Of a DNA stretch of 7,977 nt, positions 1 through 4,992 are shown piece by piece. Origin of the DNA: Sediminispirochaeta sp. (GTDB lineage Bacteria > Spirochaetota > Spirochaetia > DSM-16054 > Sediminispirochaetaceae). Each line of letters begins with the position of its first letter. Position 1 is the stretch's first letter. The notes beneath the pieces are model-generated. The model was not told the origin of the DNA. It searched no databases and saw only the letters and a program-made list of their open reading frames with translations. Location: positions 1-7,977 of the forward strand of contig DSBN01000176.1 in NCBI GenBank assembly GCA_011046055.1, given 5' to 3'. Made by a program: the position numbers and the translations under genes.

Positions 1-34
1 CTTTTGGGGAAAATGAATAGATTACATTCAACGA

Positions 35-107
35 CGCAGGGTAGAGCAGTTGGCAGCTCGTCGGGCTCATAACCCGGAGGTCGCAGGTTCGAGTCCTGCC
101 CCTGCTA
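35..107 (+). tRNA. Initiator tRNA-Met (anticodon CAT)
   Basis: The full cloverleaf can be drawn. Acceptor strands are 35-41 and 100-106, the D stem is GAGC/GCTC (44-47/56-59), the anticodon CAT is at 68-70, the T stem is GCAGG/CCTGC (83-87/95-99) and the discriminator is A107. Three features mark it as the initiator rather than an elongator: an unpaired first acceptor position (C35 opposite T106), an A11-U24 pair in the D stem, and three consecutive G-C pairs (63-65 with 73-75) next to the anticodon loop. The usual bacterial mismatch is C1-A72, and here it is C1-U72. No CCA is encoded after A107, so it must be added by CCA-adding enzyme. It would carry formyl-methionine to start translation. 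The promoter is not clearly visible because only 34 bases precede the gene. Confidence 0.95.
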
Positions 108-110
108 AAA

Positions 111-146
111 AGAGCAGATCGCATTTTTGCGATCTGCTCTTTTTTT
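111..146 (+). terminator. Rho-independent terminator of tRNA-fMet
   Basis: A perfect 12-bp stem, AGAGCAGATCGC (111-122) with GCGATCTGCTCT (129-140), has a 6-base loop ATTTTT. The T-run continues from the last stem base to 146. It begins 4 bases after the tRNA 3' end. An A-run (107-111) before the stem makes it potentially bidirectional. Confidence 0.93.
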
Positions 147-154
147 GTGGTCAA

Positions 155-285
155 GCGGGACTCGATACGGAGGCACGGCACGACCGAGAGGGAGTGCAAA
201 ACGACAGGATGTCGTTTTAGTGCCGTAGGCGGGTCGAAAGGAGTCCACAGGATGTGGACGACTGAAGACCGAGTCCTGCCCCTGC
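155..285 (+). repeat. Structured tRNA-tail repeat unit (rtT-like)
   Basis: This GC-rich stretch has no credible ORF but much secondary structure. GCGGGACTCG (155-164) pairs with CGAGTCCTGC (270-279) over 10 bp with one G-U, closing the unit. Inside are ACGGCAC/GTGCCGT (175-181/220-226), hairpin AAAACGAC-AGGAT-GTCGTTTT (198-218), and hairpin GTCCAC-AGGAT-GTGGAC (243-259). Both inner hairpins present the same AGGAT loop within a repeated ACAGGATGT (204-212 and 247-255). The 3' closing strand belongs to a copy of the tRNA 3' end. The known parallel is E. coli tyrT, which is followed by ~178-bp repeats that each contain the tRNA tail (rtT RNA). Homology to that family is an inference from layout only. 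Whether a stable RNA is released is unknown. Confidence 0.6.
271..285 (+). repeat. Exact copy of tRNA-fMet 3' end (91-105)
   Basis: The 15 bases GAGTCCTGCCCCTGC at 271-285 are identical to 91-105 in the tRNA T arm and acceptor, then C replaces T and AA follows in both. The offset is exactly 180 bp. Each copy is followed closely by a hairpin terminator, although the two hairpins differ in sequence. This could be the tail of an rtT-like repeat unit or an att-type duplication left by integration into the tRNA. The short 180-bp interval fits the first reading better. Confidence 0.8.
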
Positions 286-290
286 CAAAG

Positions 291-325
291 AAGCTGTAAT
301 ACCGTCAGGTGTTACAGCTTTTTTT
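291..325 (+). terminator. Second rho-independent terminator
   Basis: The stem AAGCTGTAATACC (291-303) pairs with GGTGTTACAGCTT (308-320), giving 13 bp with one T-G wobble. The loop is GTCA and the T-run is 319-325. It would end transcripts that read through the first terminator and the 180-bp unit. On the minus strand the hairpin is followed only by CTTTGG, so it is at best a weak terminator for the converging hig operon. Confidence 0.88.
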
Positions 326-379
326 ATTCGTATTGATTCTCTCTCTAATCTCGGAAATATTAGAAATTCTCCGGTCAGA

Positions 380-1501
380 TTACCCTTCTTTTGGAAGGAG
401 ATCCACAACCGGCTTTTTATACCTATTGAGCTTACGATAATCCACAAAACCATGGTATTGCAGGATCCCCAGAAGCAGGGACAGGTCGATACCGATCTCG
501 GCGGCGATGCTCTTCAGTTTTCCTTCCGTGAGGTAGCTTCGATAAGGCTCCGCAAGCTTGAGTATTCTCGCCACGTGGAGGATCTCTTCAGCTTTTTCAT
601 CGGCTTCCCTTTCTATCTTCGATATCTCCGATCGATCCTTCAGGTCATCGAGAAAAAATCCTTCCGTACTACCCTTGAAATGGAGCAGGAGATGGGCTAA
701 CTCATGAGCCAGGGTAAACCAGAAGTTATCAACCCTGTTATAACGGGCGGTATAGACGATCACAGGGTGTCCATCAGCAAAAAAAGATGCACCGTCAAGA
801 TAAGTTTTTGAAAGATGAGACTGCACAAGAAACTTGACTCCGGCGGCATTTAGATCCCGAATCACTTCGAGAATGCCTTTTTCCCCTGCCGTGTACTCCA
901 GAAGATTGTCAGCAATAGTGGTGAGCTTGTCCCGGCTGTAGGGTGGGACGGCTATCTGCTCACTTCGTTTTTTGGCGATCCTGTACCAGGTAATGCTGTA
1001 ATTGTCGGTAAACTGATCATCCGATTTGGAACGTCGAGCGCAGTACCTTTCGTTCTTCCGATACGCCTCATAGACCTGAAAGTTAATATCTGGATCGTCA
1101 TCACCCCAGATTTTTCGGTAAGTTGCCTCATAGTCATCGGCACTCTTGCCACCCGTATACCAGCCTTTTCTGTGAATCTCCAAAACCGGTACATACCTCC
1201 TGATCCGGGCTTTCCTCTCTGTCTGGGTAAGCTCCTTCTTCCGTTCGTTCAGGCTGATCCAGTACCGGGCATCGATATTCATCCAAGACTCGGGACTCCC
1301 CCCCAGGGCCTCACTTAGCTTCACCGCATGCTCCATTAGGAGTTTCTGTTTTGCGTTCATGATGCTGCTGAGGGTCTTTCGGGAGATATCGGTAACCTGG
1401 GCAAGGTCTTCCTGGGTCCACCCCAGAAAGTCCAGTTCTCTTCTGATCATATCCCCGGCGCTTATGTTGATATACGGTTTGAGCTGGTTATCATTCGTCA
1501 T
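380..1501 (-). CDS. higA: HigA-type antitoxin fused to ImmA/IrrE-like peptidase
   Basis: This 373-residue protein is the likely antitoxin and autorepressor of the upstream HigB toxin. Residues about 14-75 form an XRE/HigA helix-turn-helix (WTQEDLAQVTDISRKTLSSI, then the HigA-like turn ALGGSPESW). A linker of about 150 residues follows. Residues about 200-350 form an ImmA/IrrE-like domain with zinc-protease motif HELAH (266-270) and a downstream EREADEKAEEIL helix (297-308) that would supply the third ligand. Classical HigA proteins have only about 100 residues, so the peptidase half is an extension. In ImmA/IrrE proteins this domain cleaves repressors, so self- or partner-cleavage is conceivable but not shown. 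The start is ATG with an AGGGGG Shine-Dalgarno in the 9-bp gap after higB, and the stop is TAA. The gene is AT-richer than its right-hand neighbours, consistent with transfer. Confidence 0.88.
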   Translation of the reverse strand: MTNDNQLKPYINISAGDMIRRELDFLGWTQEDLAQVTDISRKTLSSIMNAKQKLLMEHAVKLSEALGGSPESWMNIDARYWISLNERKKELTQTERKARIRRYVPVLEIHRKGWYTGGKSADDYEATYRKIWGDDDPDINFQVYEAYRKNERYCARRSKSDDQFTDNYSITWYRIAKKRSEQIAVPPYSRDKLTTIADNLLEYTAGEKGILEVIRDLNAAGVKFLVQSHLSKTYLDGASFFADGHPVIVYTARYNRVDNFWFTLAHELAHLLLHFKGSTEGFFLDDLKDRSEISKIEREADEKAEEILHVARILKLAEPYRSYLTEGKLKSIAAEIGIDLSLLLGILQYHGFVDYRKLNRYKKPVVDLLPKEG

Positions 1502-1510
1502 GGCTGCCCC

Positions 1511-1819
1511 CTATTGGTAGTGTGTGCTGATTTCATCAATCCCAAGAATCCCGATCGTCTTCTCCTCATTCTCCCAGTCGATTTCGACTTCCAAACGGTA
1601 TTTTCTGCTAATCCGAAGGGAGAATCGATTCTTCGTCCCCTTCATTTCCTCAAAGTTCAAGGACGGACGCTGCTGAAGGTCATGAATATCACGAGCCGCA
1701 TCAATGACAGTCATAACTTCAAAAAAGCCTCGAAGGACTTCCTTTTGGAGGGGATACTTCTTTGCCCGCCCGGTGGTGTAAATCGTCTTAAGGTGTCGAT
1801 TGATGAAAAGAAACTTCAC
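1511..1819 (-). CDS. higB: HigB-like RelE-superfamily toxin
   Basis: This 102-residue protein matches the HigB/GraT killer pattern. It has an N-terminal IYTTGRAKKYP segment, a helical middle (VIDAARDIHDLQQRP), then LNFEEMKG and the basic strand RFSLRISRKYRLEVEIDW. HigB toxins are ribosome-dependent mRNA interferases that cut mRNA in the A site, and the family assignment is by motif recognition. The toxin precedes the antitoxin, which is the reversed order typical of hig loci, with a 9-bp gap to higA. The start is GTG (1819-1817). It has no Shine-Dalgarno, an in-frame TAG lies about 24 bases upstream with no ATG between, and the next internal Met is about residue 35, which would remove essential fold. 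The promoter -10 box ends only 6 bases before the GTG, so the message may be leaderless. Confidence 0.88.
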   Translation of the reverse strand: MKFLFINRHLKTIYTTGRAKKYPLQKEVLRGFFEVMTVIDAARDIHDLQQRPSLNFEEMKGTKNRFSLRISRKYRLEVEIDWENEEKTIGILGIDEISTHYQ

Positions 1820-1825
1820 TGTCCC

Positions 1826-1854
1826 AGTATAGTATAGCCACTACCAAACGTCAA
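1826..1854 (-). promoter_or_regulatory. Sigma-70 promoter of the higBA operon
   Basis: On the minus strand, TTGACG (1854-1849), a 17-bp spacer and TATACT (1831-1826) form a near-consensus promoter. The expected start of transcription, 6-8 bases downstream, falls at about 1820-1818, on the higB GTG codon. The -10 region contains the tandem repeat TATAC-TATAC. An autorepressor site for HigA would be expected here, but no clean palindrome is visible. Confidence 0.78.
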
Positions 1855-1929
1855 TCATTATGCGCACCTTGTTACACATTTAGTTTTACTTTTTATTGTG
1901 ACGGTATTGTTCTGATCATTTGAAGCTAT

Positions 1930-1969
1930 AAAAGAGGCTTCACCCGCAGATATCGCGGAATGAAGCCTC
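1930..1969 (-). terminator. Minus-strand hairpin terminator upstream of higBA
   Basis: GAGGCTTCA (1934-1942) pairs with TGAAGCCTC (1961-1969). An inner stem CCGC/GCGG (1944-1947/1955-1958) is separated from it by a small internal loop. Read on the minus strand the hairpin is followed by TTTT (1933-1930). On the plus strand it is followed by GGTTCTTG, so it acts only leftward if at all. The T-run is short, so efficiency is uncertain. No gene ends here on the minus strand. Confidence 0.6.
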
Positions 1970-1983
1970 GGTTCTTGATTAGC
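1930..1983 (-). ncRNA. Candidate small RNA or attenuated leader
   Basis: A transcript from the strong minus-strand promoter at 2018-1990 would start near 1983 and meet the terminator hairpin at 1969-1934. This would give an RNA of roughly 50-55 nt consisting of a short 5' tail and one large hairpin. There is no ORF of note. Read-through would instead give a long leader running into the higBA promoter. It also lies upstream of, and opposite to, the phosphatase-synthase gene. The RNA is inferred entirely from the promoter-terminator arrangement. Confidence 0.4.
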
Positions 1984-1989
1984 ACATGA

Positions 1990-2018
1990 ACTATAGCTCC
2001 TACCCGTTGGTCTGTCAA
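1990..2018 (-). promoter_or_regulatory. Consensus sigma-70 promoter, minus strand
   Basis: On the minus strand, TTGACA (2018-2013) is a perfect -35 box. It is followed by a 17-bp spacer (2012-1996) and TATAGT (1995-1990), five of six matches to TATAAT. The predicted start is near 1983. No coding sequence follows before the hairpin at 1969-1934, which is why a small RNA or leader is proposed. Confidence 0.65.
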
Positions 2019-2031
2019 TTCAGATATTCCG

Positions 2032-2052
2032 GCGATTCGTGTCACGAATCGC
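2032..2052. promoter_or_regulatory. 21-bp perfect palindrome, likely operator
   Basis: GCGATTCGTG (2032-2041) and CACGAATCGC (2043-2052) are exact reverse complements around a single T. The centre is about 59 bases upstream of the predicted minus-strand start at 1983, a common position for an activator dimer. It is also about 130 bases upstream of the plus-strand gene start at 2176. With a one-base centre it would not form a normal RNA hairpin, which favours a protein-binding site. The regulator is unknown. Confidence 0.55.
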
Positions 2053-2128
2053 GTGGTACTGCCCCCAAAGCGTCGCAAGCCGAGCTTCGAAACGGCGCTT
2101 TCTGCAGTAACCAAGGTCTCCGTCAAAC

Positions 2129-2157
2129 TTCCCAAAACTCCGCACTTGCTGTATATT
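2129..2157 (+). promoter_or_regulatory. Possible promoter of phosphatase-synthase operon
   Basis: TATATT (2152-2157) lies 17 bp after a poor -35 match TTCCCA (2129-2134). It would start transcription near 2163, just before the GGAGG ribosome site at 2166-2170. That position is plausible for the TTG start at 2176, but the -35 is weak and the call is tentative. Confidence 0.22.
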
Positions 2158-2165
2158 GGGCCTCT

Positions 2166-2170
2166 GGAGG
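2166..2170 (+). promoter_or_regulatory. Ribosome site deciding the TTG 2176 start
   Basis: GGAGG lies 5 bases before TTG 2176. It is the only strong Shine-Dalgarno near the beginning of the HAD domain and the main reason for preferring this start over GTG 2053. Confidence 0.65.
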
Positions 2171-2175
2171 AGACT

Positions 2176-3693
2176 TTGGCTAGATCGAAAAAAAAGGCCG
2201 CCGTTTTTCTCGACCGCGACGGCACGCTCATCGAGGACGTGGGATTTCTCAAGCACATAGAAGACATTCAGATTTTTCCCGACACCATCGAAGCGCTGAA
2301 GAAGCTGCAGCAAAACTACGAGCTCTTTGTGGTCAGCAACCAGACCGGGGTGGCCGCCGGCAGCATCAGCCTCGAAGACGTGGATCGGATCAACGGTGAA
2401 CTGGACCGGCGCTTTGCCGCCCAAGGGATCCGCATCAACGAATGGTACAGTTGCCCCCACGGTCCGCAGGAGGGCTGCCAATGCCGCAAGCCACGCCCCG
2501 GATTTCTCCTGGAGGCGGACAAAAAATACGGCGTGGATTTCAGCCGTTCCTTTGTTATCGGCGATCACCCCCACGATGTGGCAACGGGACGGGATTTGGG
2601 CGTCTTCGGACTGTATCTGCTCAGCGGGCACGGTCGCCGCCATCTCTCCGATCTCGGCCCACATACCCTGGTCTTCCACTGTATCGACGAAGCGGCGGAG
2701 TGGATCTTGCAGAACCCCTTGGCAGGCGAGGATCTGGAGAGGAGCCTCGAAGCGGGCGCCCGGGCGATCAAGGAGGGCGGCCTCGTGGCCTTCCCCACCG
2801 AAACCGTCTACGGACTCGGCGCCGACTCCTTCAACGAAGAGGCGGTACGGCGTATTTTCAAGGCAAAAAAACGGCCCCTCCACAACCCGCTGATCGTTCA
2901 CATAGCAGTCGGGGAGGATCTGTACAAACTCAGCGAGTCATTACCGGAGTCGACGATGAAGCTGGTGGATAGATTCTGGCCAGGCCCTTTGACCCTGGTC
3001 CTACCCAAGTCCTCCAAGGTCCCGGATATAGTGACCGCCGATAACCCCTCGGTGGCGGTACGGATGCCGGCACACTATTTGGCCCGAAGACTGATCAAGT
3101 TGAGCGGGACACCAGTGGCCGCACCCAGCGCCAACAGCTTTGGCCGAACCAGTCCGACCAGCGCCGCCCACGTGCGGGATCAGCTTGAGGGACTCTACGA
3201 TGTGCTGATCGACGGGGGATCGTGCTGGGTCGGCGTGGAATCCACGGTACTATCGCTGACCGGCGACCGCCCGCGAATACTGCGCCCGGGAGGGGTGACC
3301 AGAGAGGAGATCGAGTCCCTTATCGGGCCGGTGGACGTGTCCTCCGGCCACAAAGCGGCAGCCCCTGAGAGTCCAGGGCAGCTGCCTTCCCACTACGCTC
3401 CGGATACGCGGCTGATCCTCCTCGACAACATACCGGAGGAGTATCTGGACGACCCGGAGGTAGGCTATATCCTCCCCCGCCCGCTGGACCGCGTTCTCTC
3501 CGGACCGGTGGAGCTGCTCAGCAAAACGGGGAACCTGGAGGAGGCGGCGGGTAAGCTCTACGCCGCGCTGCGACGTTTGGACCGTCGAGGGCTTCGTTTG
3601 ATCGTCGCCCAGAGCTTTCCCGATGAAGCTATCGGGGTGGCGCTCAACGACCGGCTGAGCAAAGCGGCGGCCGAAAAGAAGCGAGAACCATAG
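2176..3693 (+). CDS. GmhB-like HAD phosphatase fused to Sua5 (TsaC) synthase
   Basis: This 505-residue bifunctional protein has an N-terminal half (about 8-178) that is a HAD-IIIA phosphatase of the GmhB/histidinol-phosphatase type. It shows motif I DRDGTL (nucleophile D13, acid D15), SNQTG (54-58), zinc ligands C93, H95, C101, C103, then K105 and IGDHPHD (128-134). GmhB dephosphorylates heptose 1,7-bisphosphate for LPS or glycan heptose. The C-terminal half (about 185-505) is a long, Sua5-type threonylcarbamoyl-AMP synthase for tRNA t6A37. It shows FPTETVYGLGAD (206-217), KKRPLHNPL (231-239), PGPLTLVL, APSANSFGRTSP (316-327), ILRPGGVT and the Sua5 linker SPGQLPSHYAPDTRLIL (399-415) before its final domain. 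TTG 2176 was chosen because GGAGG (2166-2170) sits 5 bases upstream and the HAD strand starts eight residues later. A GTG at 2053 would add 41 residues without family resemblance or a clear ribosome site. The MFS gene follows after 3 bp. Confidence 0.9.
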   Translation: MARSKKKAAVFLDRDGTLIEDVGFLKHIEDIQIFPDTIEALKKLQQNYELFVVSNQTGVAAGSISLEDVDRINGELDRRFAAQGIRINEWYSCPHGPQEGCQCRKPRPGFLLEADKKYGVDFSRSFVIGDHPHDVATGRDLGVFGLYLLSGHGRRHLSDLGPHTLVFHCIDEAAEWILQNPLAGEDLERSLEAGARAIKEGGLVAFPTETVYGLGADSFNEEAVRRIFKAKKRPLHNPLIVHIAVGEDLYKLSESLPESTMKLVDRFWPGPLTLVLPKSSKVPDIVTADNPSVAVRMPAHYLARRLIKLSGTPVAAPSANSFGRTSPTSAAHVRDQLEGLYDVLIDGGSCWVGVESTVLSLTGDRPRILRPGGVTREEIESLIGPVDVSSGHKAAAPESPGQLPSHYAPDTRLILLDNIPEEYLDDPEVGYILPRPLDRVLSGPVELLSKTGNLEEAAGKLYAALRRLDRRGLRLIVAQSFPDEAIGVALNDRLSKAAAEKKREP

Positions 3694-3696
3694 CGG

Positions 3697-4992
3697 ATGT
3701 CCGTACCGAAAGTAAACTGGCAGCTTCACAAGGTCTTCACACAGTACGCAGGCCTGCCCCGGGCAGTCTACGTGCTGTTTTTTGCCCGGATCATCAACCG
3801 GATGGGGGATTTTGTACACTTTTTTTTGACCCTCTTCTTAACCCAGAAAATGGGGATGAGCGAGGGAAAGACCGGCACCTTTCTGATGCTGGTGAGCTTC
3901 TCCCGTATGGCTGGAAGCGTTTTCAGCGGGAAGCTGGGAGACCACATCGGGAGGAAAAGGGGGATGGTATTCTTCCTCGCCTGCTTCGCCCTCACCTTGA
4001 CCTTCACCGGCTTCGTGGTCGAGTCGATGCTGACACCTTATATGCTGATTTTAGCCGGCTTCTTCAACGGAGGCGAGCGGCCTCTGAACAACACCATTGT
4101 CACCGACCTGACCCGTGGCGAGCAGCGCAACAAGGCCTTCAGCCTCCTGTACTTGGGGATCAACATCGGGGTGGCTATCGGGCCGATGATCGCCGGCTTT
4201 CTTTTCAACCGCTTCATCCGCTGGATCTTTTGGGGCGACGCCATCACCAGCCTCATAGCTATTCTACTCATTGTCGCCTACGTTCCTGAGAGTCGGCCTT
4301 CCGCGGAAGAGCTGGAGGAGAGTAAGAAGGACCCGAGCAGCAAGGAGCGAGCCGAAGAGGGCGGTACCATAGGAGCCTTCCTCCGCCGCCCGGTGCTGGC
4401 CCTGTCGACCCTGCTGATGATTCTCTCCGGCTTCATCTACTCCCAGCACGCCTTCGCCCTGCCCCTACATTTGGACCAGCTCTTCGGCCGGGAGAGCGCC
4501 CGCCTGTTCGGTCTGATAATGTCGAGCAACGCGGTCTACGTACTCTTGTTTACCACCTTGATCCTCTACCTGACCAAAAAGATAAACCCGCTGAAGAGCA
4601 CCGCCCTGGGGGCTCTGCTCTACGCCGGGGGGTTTGGTATGATCTTTTTCCTGGAGGATTTCTACCTCTTTTTTCTCTCCACCCTCATCTGGACCCTGGG
4701 AGAAATCATCACCATGGTCAATTACAACGTCTTCATCGCCTCTCACACCCCCATCAGCCATCGCAGCAGGTTCAACGGTCTGCTGCAGGTGATTCTGGGA
4801 ATGGGATTTGCGGTGGGGCCCTTTTTGGCGGGCCTTTTCGTCGATCTATTCGGCACCCATGACATATGGCTGGTGGTCAGCGCATTGGGCGTGGTGGTCT
4901 ACTTCGGTTTTCTGGCCTTGGCCGCCTGGGAAAAGAAACGAGCCGCCGCCGAAGTATTAGAAAGCCCGACCGAGAAGAACCCGTCTATTTGA
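3697..4992 (+). CDS. MFS transporter
   Basis: This 431-residue inner-membrane protein has about 12 hydrophobic segments. The family signature between helices 2 and 3 is GDHIGRKRG (81-89), matching motif A of the major facilitator superfamily. A charged cytoplasmic loop of about 30 residues near 200-230 (ESRPSAEELEESKKD) divides the two six-helix halves. The C-terminus is charged and cytoplasmic. The substrate cannot be told from sequence, though DHA-type drug or metabolite exporters share this layout. The ATG lies 3 bp after the preceding stop with only a weak Shine-Dalgarno, so it is probably translationally coupled to the phosphatase-synthase gene. Its last 8 bases overlap the end of the convergent sixA-like gene, and no terminator separates them. 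Confidence 0.88.
   Translation: MSVPKVNWQLHKVFTQYAGLPRAVYVLFFARIINRMGDFVHFFLTLFLTQKMGMSEGKTGTFLMLVSFSRMAGSVFSGKLGDHIGRKRGMVFFLACFALTLTFTGFVVESMLTPYMLILAGFFNGGERPLNNTIVTDLTRGEQRNKAFSLLYLGINIGVAIGPMIAGFLFNRFIRWIFWGDAITSLIAILLIVAYVPESRPSAEELEESKKDPSSKERAEEGGTIGAFLRRPVLALSTLLMILSGFIYSQHAFALPLHLDQLFGRESARLFGLIMSSNAVYVLLFTTLILYLTKKINPLKSTALGALLYAGGFGMIFFLEDFYLFFLSTLIWTLGEIITMVNYNVFIASHTPISHRSRFNGLLQVILGMGFAVGPFLAGLFVDLFGTHDIWLVVSALGVVVYFGFLALAAWEKKRAAAEVLESPTEKNPSI

Noticed and set aside
91..285. tRNA-tail duplication as attL/attR of an integrated element
   Set aside because: Only 180 bp separate the copies and no integrase lies between or nearby. The rtT-like repeat reading explains the terminators and hairpins better, though an old, collapsed integration cannot be excluded.
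217..453. Minus-strand ORF of 78 codons after higA
   Set aside because: It overlaps the end of higA and runs through the second terminator hairpin and the structured repeat, and it shows no family features.
1869..1897. Plus-strand promoter TTGTTA-17-TTTATT
   Set aside because: Both boxes match only four of six positions in an AT-rich stretch, and the transcript would need a leader of more than 250 bases.
2053..2175. N-terminal 41-residue extension from GTG 2053
   Set aside because: No Shine-Dalgarno or family resemblance supports it, while TTG 2176 has GGAGG and fits the domain start.
1926..2267. Minus-strand ORF of 113 codons ending at the hairpin 1934-1969
   Set aside because: Its N-terminal part is antisense to the HAD motif I and its C-terminus merely translates the palindromic hairpin. 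It contains a strong promoter internally and has no recognisable family.
2020..2901. Long minus-strand ORF of 293 codons opposite the phosphatase-synthase gene
   Set aside because: It lies antisense to well-supported HAD and Sua5 domains, shows no recognisable family pattern, and is expected from high-GC antisense frames.
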